A stretch of DNA of 45,327 nt from Bryobacterales bacterium (GTDB lineage Bacteria; Acidobacteriota; Terriglobia; Bryobacterales; UBA6623). Positions within the stretch are counted from its first letter, which is position 1, and every line of letters starts with the position of its first letter. Made by a program: the position numbers and the translations under genes. The stretch lies in the NCBI GenBank assembly GCA_022824585.1, contig JAJDZN010000184.1:1-45327 (forward strand), in the 5' to 3' direction. The notes below the pieces were generated by a model, which worked only from the letters and a program-made list of their open reading frames with translations, was not told where the DNA came from and searched no databases. Positions 1 to 8,123 of the stretch are shown piece after piece.

Positions 1-749
1 CGGTCGCGGGCAGCGGCGTATTCGGCGACGTCCGCTGGCTCGTTAAGCAACAGCCGCGGTCCGGGCAGCGCCTCGATCACGGAATCGGCAGTGCCGATTC
101 TGGCCACCGAGAGGCTCCCCAGGCGCTCACAGGTGGGGCCGACGATTTGGCTGACCTTTGGGGCCGTGAACGTGACTGTCATGTCCGCCCGCATGGCTGG
201 TCCGGGGCCCGCGGAAGAGTCGCTCCCGAGACCGGAGGGCATGTCTACCGCCATCACCCTGGCGTTGCGAAAGCCAGCATTGACATCCTCGATCACCTGC
301 GCTGCCAGCCCCTTGGCAGGCCCGCGCGTGCCCGTGCCCAGCAAGGCGTCGACCACCAGCGTTGCATCCCCGACCCGCGGCAGCAGAGCCGCCCAGTCCG
401 CTTCCGAAACGACTGTCTCGGCGCGGAAGTCCTGGGCCGCGAGCATTTCCCAATTGGTGCGGGTGTCCTTCGACAGCGCAGTGGGCTCTGCGAGCACGGC
501 CACGGTCACGTCGAGCCGCGGCAAAATCTGCAGGAGTTGCCTTGCCACGGCGAGGCCGTCACCTCCGTTGTTGCCCTTGCCGCACAGCACCACCACCTTC
601 TCGTCGGCTAGGGTGGGAATTTCCTCGCTCAGCTTGCGCGCCACCGCCTGTGCCGCGTTCTCCATCAGCACGAGGCTGGGAATTCCGCGCTCCTCGATCG
701 TGGCCCGGTCCGCCGAGCGCATCTCTGCGGCCGTGAGCGCGCGCAGCAT
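1..749 (-). CDS. nnr: NAD(P)H-hydrate epimerase (YjeF N-terminal domain), partial at window edge
   Basis: Reading leftward from the ATG at 747-749 gives 249 codons without a stop, running off the left edge. The protein starts MLRALTAAEMRSADRATIEE and carries the YjeF_N signature GKGNNGGDGLAVARQL at about residues 57-72, then VVDALLGTGTRGP and VMAVDMPSGLGSDSS. In this family the domain epimerises the R and S forms of damaged NAD(P)HX. In many bacteria it is fused to an ADP-dependent dehydratase that completes the repair; that half, if present, lies outside the window. The start codon overlaps the stop of the upstream channel gene by one base (TGATG), which suggests translational coupling. Identity is secure; whether the full enzyme is bifunctional cannot be seen. 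Confidence 0.93.
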   Translation of the reverse strand, partial: MLRALTAAEMRSADRATIEERGIPSLVLMENAAQAVARKLSEEIPTLADEKVVVLCGKGNNGGDGLAVARQLLQILPRLDVTVAVLAEPTALSKDTRTNWEMLAAQDFRAETVVSEADWAALLPRVGDATLVVDALLGTGTRGPAKGLAAQVIEDVNAGFRNARVMAVDMPSGLGSDSSAGPGPAMRADMTVTFTAPKVSQIVGPTCERLGSLSVARIGTADSVIEALPGPRLLLNEPADVAEYAAARD

Positions 750-1771
750 CAGGCGCCCTTTTGCAGGTGCAACCTGTCCAGGGTAGTCTTGCGGCCCATG
801 ATGACCAGCACGTCGCCCTCGTGCAGGCGGGTGTCCTGCGGCGGGTTAAATCGCATCTCCGTGTCGTGTCTGGACAGAGCTAGCACGATGACATCGAGAT
901 TGTCGGCGAATCCGGCTTCAGCCAGGGTCTGGCCCAGCCAGGGGCTGCCCGCAGCGACCGGCAGCTCTCCCAGCTCGAGCCCCGTCCCGGACTCCTCCAT
1001 GGAGCCGGACACGTCCAAGAAGTCGGCTGCGTGCGGTCTTGACAGGCCCTGTGCCAGCCGGTAGCCCGAGAAGGCGTAAGGCATGACGACGTCGTTGGCG
1101 CCGGCTTGCAGCAGGCGCTTCTTGGCGTGCAGCGACGAGGCGCGCGCGACGATCCGCAGATCCGGATTGAGCACGCGGGCCGAGAGCGTAATGTAGACGT
1201 TGTCGGCGTCGCTGGACAAGGCTGCCACCAACCCCTTGGCGCGTCGCGTGCCGACATCGTCCAGCGTTTCTTGCAGCGTCGCGTCCTCGGCCAGAACCGG
1301 CACTTCGAAATCGCGCCCGCGTGGCTCCGGCGGCCCGGCCTTGTCGACAGCTACGACTTTCTGCTTCTCCAGCACGAGTTGCCGGACCACGCCTTGGCCC
1401 ACCCGGCCCAAGCCGCAAACGATGTAGTGGTCGGAGAACTTGTTGAGCATGCGTCTCAATGCTACCTGTTGGAACCGGTCCAGAATCTCAAGCCGGATCA
1501 AGACGTCGACCAGCATGCCGACAGCTACGAAGATAACGCTGAATCCGGTAATGATCAGGATCGCGTTGAAGTAGCGCCCGTACTGGCTGAGTTCTATTGT
1601 CTCCTCGTACCCGATCGTGGTCAGAGTTACGAGCGTCATATAGAAGCTGTCGAACCAGCTCTGGCCCTCGATCAGCCGAAAGCCCACGGTGCCGCCCGCC
1701 AGCGCGCTGGAAGTTACGGTGATCAGTATCTTGATCCCGGTGGCCGGGGATTGCCGCCATCCGATCGTCAT
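749..1771 (-). CDS. Two-TM potassium channel with RCK (TrkA-N/TrkA-C) domains
   Basis: The 340-residue protein starts with a short hydrophobic helix (about 13-32), a pore loop, the selectivity-filter stretch TLTTIGYEET and a second helix (about 67-92). A Rossmann RCK domain follows, beginning IVCGLGRVGQGVVRQL near 116 and typical of TrkA-N nucleotide binding. The C-terminal 80 residues (GELPVAAGSPWLGQTLAEAG, then LHEGDVLVIMGR) look like a TrkA-C ligand-binding domain. By family it is an inner-membrane, ligand-gated K+ channel of the MthK/GsuK architecture. The filter reads TIGYE instead of the canonical TVGYG, a change in the last glycine. It sits between a phosphatase gene and nnr, overlapping each by one base, so the three are probably co-translated. 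Confidence 0.9.
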   Translation of the reverse strand: MTIGWRQSPATGIKILITVTSSALAGGTVGFRLIEGQSWFDSFYMTLVTLTTIGYEETIELSQYGRYFNAILIITGFSVIFVAVGMLVDVLIRLEILDRFQQVALRRMLNKFSDHYIVCGLGRVGQGVVRQLVLEKQKVVAVDKAGPPEPRGRDFEVPVLAEDATLQETLDDVGTRRAKGLVAALSSDADNVYITLSARVLNPDLRIVARASSLHAKKRLLQAGANDVVMPYAFSGYRLAQGLSRPHAADFLDVSGSMEESGTGLELGELPVAAGSPWLGQTLAEAGFADNLDVIVLALSRHDTEMRFNPPQDTRLHEGDVLVIMGRKTTLDRLHLQKGA

Positions 1772-3738
1772 CAGCGCCTCCGCAGAACCAGCATGGTCAT
1801 GTCGTCTTGCAGGGTCGAGTCACCCGTCCAGCGGACGACATCGTCCATTACGCCTTCGATCACGGACTGCAGCGCTTGGTCGGCACGATGGCTGACGGCC
1901 CGGCGCAGCCGCTCCTCGCCGTACTCCTCGCCTTGTGCGTTTTCCGGCTCGGTCACCCCGTCTGTGTAGGCCACCAAGATGTCGCCGCTCTCGAGAGCGA
2001 CGCTCGTAGCGGAATACTCGGCGTGCGGAAACGCGCCCACGATCATGCCGTTGATCTCCAGCCTGCTGATCTCGCCGTCGCGCAGCAGGAGCGGCGGCAG
2101 GTGCCCGGCGTTGGAATAAGTCAATCTGCCGCTCTCCGGATCGTAGGCCCCGAAGAACAGGGTCGAGAACTTTTCCGGCGCAGTTCCCTCGCACAATTGT
2201 AGATTGGCGCGCTCGACCACCATGCTGGCAGCCCGCTCCAAGCCCTGCGAGCCGCCGGAGCTCAGCAGCGAGACTTGGGTGCGTAGGATCGAATGCAGCG
2301 AGGCCATGACCAAGGCTGCCGAAATGCCCTTGCCGGAGACGTCGCCAAAGCTGATCGCCAATTTGCCGTCATCGAGATGCACGTAGTCGAAGAAGTCTCC
2401 TGATACGGCGCGAGCGGGGCGGCACACGCCCAGCGCTTCGAGGTCGCCGAGCTCCGGCGGGCTCGCCGGGAAGAGTCTGCCCTGGACTTCGCGGGCGATC
2501 TCAAGCTCGGCCTCGAGTTGCTGGCGCCGCTTGGAATCTTCCATCAGACGCTCCAGCGACGCGGTCATGGCATTGAAGGACCTCGACAGGTCACTGATCT
2601 GATCGCTTCCGCGAACATCGATCTTGTAGGCAAAATCGCCTCGGTTGACGTGTCTCGTGCCGACATAGAGATCGTTCACGGCCCGCGTCAGGGTGCGTGT
2701 CAGTGAAAGGGCGACGATGAACGATACCAGCAGGTTGCCGAGGAACAGCGCAGCGAGGATGTAGCCGACGACCGTAAACAGCCCGAACGTCATTTCGGTC
2801 TCTTGGGCGAAGATCCTCTGCCACAGGGCTGAAGGGCGGGTCCGGAGCAAGAATGTGATTGACCGGGCTTGGTCTGCATCTGGATCGACGACGACGGTTT
2901 GGACTGGCCAGTTGATCTGCCAGTCGAACACACTGGCAGGCTCCGGAATGCCGCCGCCGACTGGCACGGGTCGACCCAGCGCCCCACCGGGCCGGGCACC
3001 TTCTCCTGGCGCGTCCGCTCGTTGTGGCAGTTCCAATATCCCAAGGCCCGGGATGATGCTGCTCAAGGTCGCCGAAGTTACCGGGACAACTGCAACGACA
3101 CGCTCGGTCGGCGATCCCTCTTGGGCCACTGCCGCCAAGAAGAATGTGTCGTCTTTGCGCACCAAGCCCCCGGACTCGGGCAGCCGAGATGGCAGCGCCC
3201 CCGCGAGCGAGCCTTCGGGAAACGACGCTGTGGTGCCGTCGAGTTCAGCTTGCAGCATCAGCCCGGGGAATCGGGACTCCGATTGGCTGTGGTAGCGGAG
3301 CAGGAAGGCTGGCCTGTCGGTCGGTGGCAGATCGCGCAACTGCCACAGCAGCGGCGCTGCCATGGCTTTCATGCGCGAGGACTGCCGCGAGAACTCCTCA
3401 GTGATTAGATGCGCGGTCACCGGGCCGAGCAGGAGGATGCCCCCCCACGCCACTACCAACACGCCCAGCGAGATGGGCAGCACGCCGACGAAGAAGAAGA
3501 CCGCGATCATGCGGTGGCGCACGCGCCACAGCAGCTTGCCCAGCACCCAGCGGCCCAGCGCCATCAGGCGGTACACAGCGAAGAGGCCGCCAAACAGCAC
3601 CAGCAGCGCTTGGATCAATTGCAGATGTGGCTCGAGAGCGGATACTACTGACCGCAGCAGCCACAGCACGGCCATCAGGACCGCCAGCAAGAGCAGTACG
3701 CTGTCGATCCGATTCAGCTTGAGACCGGGCCAAGCCAT
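1771..3738 (-). CDS. Membrane-bound SpoIIE/RsbU-type PP2C phosphatase with HAMP domain
   Basis: The 655-residue protein has three hydrophobic segments near the N-terminus (about 12-33, 41-60, 77-105), a probable extracytoplasmic sensor region of about 200 residues, a fourth membrane helix (about 325-345), a HAMP linker and a C-terminal PP2C/SpoIIE domain from about 405. The catalytic domain shows the metal-binding motifs SGDFFDY, FGDVSGKGISAALVMA, VAYTDGVTEP and QDDMTMLVLRRR. Relatives dephosphorylate STAS anti-anti-sigma proteins to switch on stress responses. No STAS or RsbW partner is seen nearby, so the substrate is unknown. It is the first gene of a tight leftward group with a K+ channel and nnr. 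The ATG at 3738 is 100 bases from a divergent NfeD gene, so the shared gap must hold both promoters. Confidence 0.92.
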   Translation of the reverse strand: MAWPGLKLNRIDSVLLLLAVLMAVLWLLRSVVSALEPHLQLIQALLVLFGGLFAVYRLMALGRWVLGKLLWRVRHRMIAVFFFVGVLPISLGVLVVAWGGILLLGPVTAHLITEEFSRQSSRMKAMAAPLLWQLRDLPPTDRPAFLLRYHSQSESRFPGLMLQAELDGTTASFPEGSLAGALPSRLPESGGLVRKDDTFFLAAVAQEGSPTERVVAVVPVTSATLSSIIPGLGILELPQRADAPGEGARPGGALGRPVPVGGGIPEPASVFDWQINWPVQTVVVDPDADQARSITFLLRTRPSALWQRIFAQETEMTFGLFTVVGYILAALFLGNLLVSFIVALSLTRTLTRAVNDLYVGTRHVNRGDFAYKIDVRGSDQISDLSRSFNAMTASLERLMEDSKRRQQLEAELEIAREVQGRLFPASPPELGDLEALGVCRPARAVSGDFFDYVHLDDGKLAISFGDVSGKGISAALVMASLHSILRTQVSLLSSGGSQGLERAASMVVERANLQLCEGTAPEKFSTLFFGAYDPESGRLTYSNAGHLPPLLLRDGEISRLEINGMIVGAFPHAEYSATSVALESGDILVAYTDGVTEPENAQGEEYGEERLRRAVSHRADQALQSVIEGVMDDVVRWTGDSTLQDDMTMLVLRRR

Positions 3739-3838
3739 TCAGACTCACCATTCTAGGTGGAGCGCCCCGGGCCCTTGGCAACGACAGGCGCTCGAATCCG
3801 GGCGATGAGTTCAGCGAGGCATTACACTTTAGTCATCT

Positions 3839-5155
3839 ATGGCGCGGTCGCTAAGCCAGCTCGTGTCGGCCTGGCCGGCCGGTGGGGTGTTGCTGCTCGC
3901 TTCGCTCCTCACGGCCGGCGCTGCTGCGCAGGGAGCGAACCGCGTGATGGTGATCGACTTGGACACGATCGTGCATCCCCTCACGGGCGAAATCGTTGCC
4001 GATGGCCTGCGCGAGGCTGCATCGTCGGGCGACCAGGCCGTGGTGTTACGGCTCAACACGCCGGGCGGGATGCTGCAAACGACCAACGAGATCGTCCAGG
4101 CCATCCTCGCTTCGCCGGTTCCAGTCATCACCTACGTCTCGCCCAGCGGCGGCCATGCGGCTTCGGCCGGCTTCATCATCCTTGTCTCGGCCGACGTGGC
4201 CGCCATGGCTCCGGGCACGAACACCGGGGCGGCCCATCCCGTCCTGGCACTCGGCGGCGAGCTGAAGGGCACGATGAAGGAGAAGGTCGAGAACGACACG
4301 GCGGCGTCTTTGCGGGCGGTCACCGACAAGCGCGGGCGCAACAGCGAGTTGGCTGAGCAGGCGGTGTTGGAGAGCGCCTCGTTCACGGAAGAAGACGCGC
4401 TGGATTCCAACCTCATCGAGGTTGTCGCGAAGGATATCGACGGCCTGCTCGCCCAGATTGACGGACGCACGATCGTGCGCTTTGACGGCAGTGAGCAGAC
4501 CCTGGCGCTGGCGGAGGCAGATACCTACGTGTTCGTGCCGAATCTGCGCCAGCGAACGCTGCTTCCGTTCGTGGATCCGAGCTTGGCCCTGCTGATTCTG
4601 GCGCTCGGCGCAGCAGGCGTGTACATCGAGTTTACGAATCCAGGCTTGGTGTTTCCCGGCGTTGCTGGCGGGATTCTCCTGATCTTGGGCCTGATGGCCC
4701 TTTCGTTGCTGCCCATCAACGTTGCCGGCGTCGCACTGACCGTGCTGGCATTGGGGCTGTTCGTGCTTGAGGCGTTCACTCCGACCAACGGGATCCTTGC
4801 GACGGGCGGCATCATCGCCATGGTCTTGGGGCTGGTCATCCTCGTTGACACCGACGTGCCCGAACTACAGGTCGGATGGTTCTCCGCTGTTGGCATTACC
4901 CTCCCGTTCGCCGCGATCAGCGTGTTCCTGCTGCAGCTTGCGATTCGCTCATTCCGGCTCAAGTCGGCGACTGGCAGCGAAGCGATGGTCGGCGAGGTCG
5001 GCGAGGTGCGCGATGCTCTGGATCCGGAGGGCAAGGTGTTCGTCCACGGCGAGCTCTGGAACGCCCGAGCGGCATCGAGCATTGCTGCAGGCCAGAGTGT
5101 TCGCGTGATTGCGGTTGACGGCATGTCTCTCGAGGTCGAGCCGAATCAGAACTGA
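3839..5155 (+). CDS. NfeD-family membrane-bound serine protease (ClpP-fold, long form)
   Basis: The 438-residue protein begins with a signal sequence or membrane helix (about 10-30) and then a ClpP/crotonase-fold domain. The motif SPSGGHAASAG places the expected nucleophile serine near residue 109; the matching general-base lysine of the Pyrococcus 1510-N protease would be in the segment MKEKVENDTA. The middle region has four or five hydrophobic segments (about 240-370), and a C-terminal OB-fold NfeD domain ends the protein (EAMVGEVGEVRDALDPEGKV). Archaeal homologues cleave the C-terminal hydrophobic tail of p-stomatin. A slipin gene follows 140 bases downstream on the same strand, the usual NfeD-slipin pairing. 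The ATG at 3839 gives a proper signal peptide (MARSLSQLVSAWPAGGVLLL). Confidence 0.93.
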   Translation: MARSLSQLVSAWPAGGVLLLASLLTAGAAAQGANRVMVIDLDTIVHPLTGEIVADGLREAASSGDQAVVLRLNTPGGMLQTTNEIVQAILASPVPVITYVSPSGGHAASAGFIILVSADVAAMAPGTNTGAAHPVLALGGELKGTMKEKVENDTAASLRAVTDKRGRNSELAEQAVLESASFTEEDALDSNLIEVVAKDIDGLLAQIDGRTIVRFDGSEQTLALAEADTYVFVPNLRQRTLLPFVDPSLALLILALGAAGVYIEFTNPGLVFPGVAGGILLILGLMALSLLPINVAGVALTVLALGLFVLEAFTPTNGILATGGIIAMVLGLVILVDTDVPELQVGWFSAVGITLPFAAISVFLLQLAIRSFRLKSATGSEAMVGEVGEVRDALDPEGKVFVHGELWNARAASSIAAGQSVRVIAVDGMSLEVEPNQN

Positions 5156-5295
5156 GATGGCCGCGCTCAGAGTTGCGATCGGCCCGGGCAAAAACCGCTT
5201 GGGCAGGAGCTGCGTTGCCTTGCTAGTGATGGCCTAGTATCCTCAGAGCATGCCGCAGCCTGCGGATTTCGGTCCGCCTTGCCAAGGAGACTCGC

Positions 5296-6072
5296 ATGAA
5301 TTTCAGCCTGTTCCTGATAGGAATCGTTGCACTCTACTTGATCAACTGCATCAAGATTCTCACTGAATACGAGCGTGGCGTAATCTTTCGTCTCGGACGC
5401 CTTCTGCCTCAGCCCAAGGGGCCCGGGATCATCTTCGTGTTCCGGCCCTTAGACCGGATGGTGCGCATCCCGTTACGCGTGGAAACTCTGGAAGTGCCGT
5501 CCCAAGATGTGGTGACGCGTGACAACGTGACGGTCAAGGTCAGCGCAGTGGTCTTCTTCCGGGTCATGGACCCCACCAAGGCTGTGGTGGAGGTAGCGCA
5601 CTACATTCACGCCACTTCGCAGCTGGCGCAGACGCGACTTCGTTCGGTCTTGGGCGAAGCCGAGCTGGATGAGTTGCTGAGCCAGCGGGAGAACCTCAAT
5701 GCGCGCCTGCAGTCGACGCTAGACGAGCAAACCGGCACGTGGGGCATCAAGGTCCAAGCCGTCGAGGTTAAGCACGTGGACCTGCCGGAGCAGATGATTC
5801 GGGCAATCGCGCGGCAGGCCGAAGCCGAGCGCGAGCGCCGCGCCAAGGTCATCCATGCGGACGGCGAGTTGCAGGCCGCCACCAAGCTGACCGAAGCCGC
5901 TGGCAAGCTCAGTGACCAGCCGGCCTCGATTACTCTGAGGTACCTGCAGACCCTGACCGAGATCGGCACCGAGAAGAACAGCACCATCGTGCTGCCGCTT
6001 CCGGTGGACCTCTTCCACGGCTTGTCCAAGTGGACCGCCAGCATGGGCAACGGCGATGACCAGCAGGGCTGA
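5296..6072 (+). CDS. Slipin (stomatin/prohibitin-type SPFH protein)
   Basis: This 258-residue protein starts with one membrane helix (MNFSLFLIGIVALYLINCIK), followed by an SPFH domain with slipin hallmarks: ILTEYERGVIFRLGRL, PGIIFVFRPLDRMVRI, RDNVTVKVSAVVFFRV and the coiled-coil entry RQAEAERERRAKVIHA. It ends with the conserved oligomerisation segment LRYLQTLTEIGTEKNSTIVLPLP. Slipins assemble ring-like membrane microdomain scaffolds, and the upstream NfeD protease is their usual operon partner and predicted processing enzyme. A clear ribosome binding site, AAGGAGA at 5284-5290, lies five bases before the ATG and fixes the start. The length and domain order are normal for bacterial slipins. 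Confidence 0.95.
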   Translation: MNFSLFLIGIVALYLINCIKILTEYERGVIFRLGRLLPQPKGPGIIFVFRPLDRMVRIPLRVETLEVPSQDVVTRDNVTVKVSAVVFFRVMDPTKAVVEVAHYIHATSQLAQTRLRSVLGEAELDELLSQRENLNARLQSTLDEQTGTWGIKVQAVEVKHVDLPEQMIRAIARQAEAERERRAKVIHADGELQAATKLTEAAGKLSDQPASITLRYLQTLTEIGTEKNSTIVLPLPVDLFHGLSKWTASMGNGDDQQG

Positions 6073-6434
6073 GCGGAAACCGACACCGACAGGCTTCGGA
6101 TAGCTTCGGCACACTCTTTCCCCTGCTCAGCGCTGCGTTGAGCGCGCCGCCCAAGGCCAAGGGGCGCTCTTCGGTGCCAGCGGCGCTCCGGAGGCAGGGT
6201 TTCGCGAGCGCGGGCTCGCCGCCTCCCCGACCGGTCCGGCCACCTCTTGCGACGGCTGCGAGAGCCCCACATCACCTTCGGACTCGCGAAACCGCGGAGT
6301 TGGATTGCTCCGCTCTTGCTGTCGTGGCGGACCGGGCTCCGACCGCCAGTTGCCGATTGCGTCACAGACCGCAGATATTGGTCCGCTTCGGCACAATTTG
6401 GATGAAAATGTTTTGCGATTCGCTACAATTGAGT
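6073..6434 (+). other. Structured non-coding gap between slipin and SPOR gene
   Basis: No convincing gene was found here; one frame is open upstream of the SPOR gene but its translation is low-complexity and unlike any family. The DNA is rich in inverted repeats. The segment 6063-6074, across the slipin stop, pairs with 6125-6136 in 11 of 12 positions. A second stem has outer arms 6190-6195/6221-6226 and inner arms 6204-6209/6214-6219, all perfect. GC content falls sharply from about 6390 onward, where the SPOR promoter probably lies: TACAAT at 6424-6429 is a possible -10 box, but it is very close to the chosen start codon. Confidence 0.4.
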
Positions 6435-7139
6435 ATGGCTCGGAAACCTAGGACCAAAGCCGCAGACGAGATTGAAGTCGTCTTTGGCTTCAAGCAGGTC
6501 CTCGGGCTGATCCTGTTCAGCGTCGCCGCGCTCGGCTTGGCATTTGTCAGTGGAGTCGAGCACGGACACGAGCGAGCCCTGCGGGGCGATTCCAGCTTGC
6601 TGGCCTTCTTGGAGAACCAGGCCAACGCTCATACCGAGCCTGTGGCGATACCCGACATCCTGTTTGAGCAACTGGAAGAAGAGCGCGCCAAGGTCAAGGC
6701 GGCAAGCGAGGCGGGGCAGTCCGCCGGCAGCGGCCAGCAGCGCCAACTCATCGAACGGGTCAAGCCCACGGCTGCGGTCAAGGCCCGGCCCAGCCCTGAA
6801 GAGCCGTTGGCCGCTGACGCGCGCCTGGAGAAGCCGCCTTCTGACGACTCGCCGGTCGCGGCCGAGTCGACAACGGTGGCGCGCGAGCCCCCGCCACAGC
6901 CCAAGGCCGAGCCAGGCAAGAAGTTGCACTATCAGGTGGCCGCCTTGAACTCGCGCAAGAACGCCAAGGGCTTGGTCGATTGGCTGCGTGCGCAAGGGTT
7001 TCCGGGGCACATCCAGCCGGTCGGCGACGACGGGCTCTATCGCGTCGTCGTCGGACCCTTTCCCACCGACAGGGAGGCCGAGTCGGCCAAGGTTCGGCTA
7101 GCGCAGGATGGCTTCGCCGTAATGGTGCGCAAGCTGTAG
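6435..7139 (+). CDS. SPOR-domain cell-envelope protein
   Basis: The 234-residue protein has a short cytoplasmic head (MARKPRTKAADEIEVVFGF), one membrane helix (about 20-38, VLGLILFSVAALGLAFVSG), a long proline/alanine/glutamate-rich periplasmic linker and a C-terminal SPOR domain of about 75 residues (LHYQVAALNSRKNAKGLVDW to GFAVMVRKL). SPOR domains bind denuded peptidoglycan glycan strands and localise proteins to the division septum, as in FtsN and DedD, and this protein has that architecture. The frame stays open upstream to 6138, but only the part from 6435 looks like protein; ATGs at 6402 and 6408 are alternatives. It converges with rsgA, with 15 bases between stop codons. Confidence 0.85.
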   Translation: MARKPRTKAADEIEVVFGFKQVLGLILFSVAALGLAFVSGVEHGHERALRGDSSLLAFLENQANAHTEPVAIPDILFEQLEEERAKVKAASEAGQSAGSGQQRQLIERVKPTAAVKARPSPEEPLAADARLEKPPSDDSPVAAESTTVAREPPPQPKAEPGKKLHYQVAALNSRKNAKGLVDWLRAQGFPGHIQPVGDDGLYRVVVGPFPTDREAESAKVRLAQDGFAVMVRKL

Positions 7140-7147
7140 GGAGCTCC

Positions 7148-7188
7148 CACCGCCTCAGGCGGTGCCCCAGCGCCGCTCTGCGGCGCTG
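7148..7188. terminator. Twin perfect hairpins at convergent SPOR/rsgA ends
   Basis: Two adjacent stems are seen. Stem one is CACCGCC/GGCGGTG (7148-7154 with 7158-7164, three-base loop). Stem two is CAGCGCCGC/GCGGCGCTG (7168-7176 with 7180-7188, three-base loop). The first loop contains the rsgA stop codon and the second stem lies in its last codons. No T-run follows on either side, so this is only a candidate bidirectional terminator or RNA-stabilising element. Confidence 0.5.
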
Positions 7189-8123
7189 CGCTCTAGCTCT
7201 TCCTGCTCGCGGCGCAATTCTAGGAAGCTGGCGAGGCGGCCAGCATCGATCGATCCATCTTGTGCTGCGGCTTGGATGGAGCAGCCGGGCTCGCTCTCGT
7301 GGCGGCAGTCGCGGTAGTAGCAGTCCTGGGCTAGGCTTGAGATCTCGGGAAACACTTGGTCAACGATCTCGGGACTGCTCCACGGATACAGCTCGCGGAT
7401 GCCGGGCATGTCCATCAGCAGGCAGCCCTTCGGATGCACTACCAGCTCGCGCCGAGTGGTCGTGTGCCGACCCCGGTTGTCTTGGCTTCTGACACTGCCG
7501 GTCGCGAGGTGCTCCGACTGCAGCATCGCGTTGATCAGCGAAGACTTGCCCGCACCGGATGGTCCCGCGAGCGCGATTGTGCCACGCTCCGGGAGCAGGT
7601 CGTCGAGGTCGCCCACGCCCTGTCCCGTCGTGGCACTGGTCGTGATCACCGGGTAGCGGGGATCCGCACTGTGCAGCGTCTTGGCTACTGCCTCGGAAGT
7701 CGGGCACTCGTCTGCTTTGTTGAGCACGATCAATGGCGCGGCGCCGCTGGCCAGCACGCTCGTTAGGTAGCGTTCTATCTGCCTGGGGCGCAGTTCTCGG
7801 TCCAGGGCCGCCACGATCAAGGCGACATCGATGTTTGCCGCCAGGACTTGGCGCTTGGCGGCATGACCTGGACGGTTACGAGCGAGCGCGTTGCGCCGCG
7901 CCAGGATCTTGGTAGCGATCCGTTCTTTCGGATTGAACAGCACCCAATCGCCGACCGCTGCCGCGCCAACGTTGCGCGGAAGGCTTACACGGACGGTCCG
8001 GTCCTCCGCGAATACATCGACCTTCCGCGCGGTCGCCAGCCGAACGCGGCCAGTCTCCGAGCCGGGCGGGCCGGGAAGCTGCCGCTGGAAGAACGGCTCC
8101 CAGCCGTAGGCGTCGAGGCTCAT
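7155..8123 (-). CDS. rsgA: Ribosome small-subunit biogenesis GTPase RsgA
   Basis: The 322-residue protein shows the circularly permuted GTPase order diagnostic of RsgA/YjeQ: an N-terminal OB-fold (VRVSLPRNVGAAAVGDWVLF), then G4 VLNKADE, G1 GPSGAGKSSLINAM, switch region NRGRHTTTRRELV and G3 DMPGIRE. The C-terminal zinc finger reads CYYRDCRHESEPGC, a CX4C-H-C pattern. RsgA hydrolyses GTP during late maturation of the 30S subunit. The frame is open to 8243, but those upstream codons are only the antisense-free overlap with folD. I chose the ATG at 8121-8123, whose first bases form an ATGA overlap with the folD stop. The gene is probably co-transcribed and translationally coupled with folD. Confidence 0.95.
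   Translation of the reverse strand: MSLDAYGWEPFFQRQLPGPPGSETGRVRLATARKVDVFAEDRTVRVSLPRNVGAAAVGDWVLFNPKERIATKILARRNALARNRPGHAAKRQVLAANIDVALIVAALDRELRPRQIERYLTSVLASGAAPLIVLNKADECPTSEAVAKTLHSADPRYPVITTSATTGQGVGDLDDLLPERGTIALAGPSGAGKSSLINAMLQSEHLATGSVRSQDNRGRHTTTRRELVVHPKGCLLMDMPGIRELYPWSSPEIVDQVFPEISSLAQDCYYRDCRHESEPGCSIQAAAQDGSIDAGRLASFLELRREQEELERSAAERRWGTA

Noticed and set aside
91..786. Rightward open frame of 231 codons at the left edge
   Set aside because: It is the shadow of nnr on the other strand; the leftward frame carries the clear YjeF motif and the rightward translation resembles nothing.
6138..6434. Upstream extension of the SPOR protein
   Set aside because: The 99 added residues are low-complexity and lie before the promoter-like drop in GC; the natural start is the ATG at 6435.
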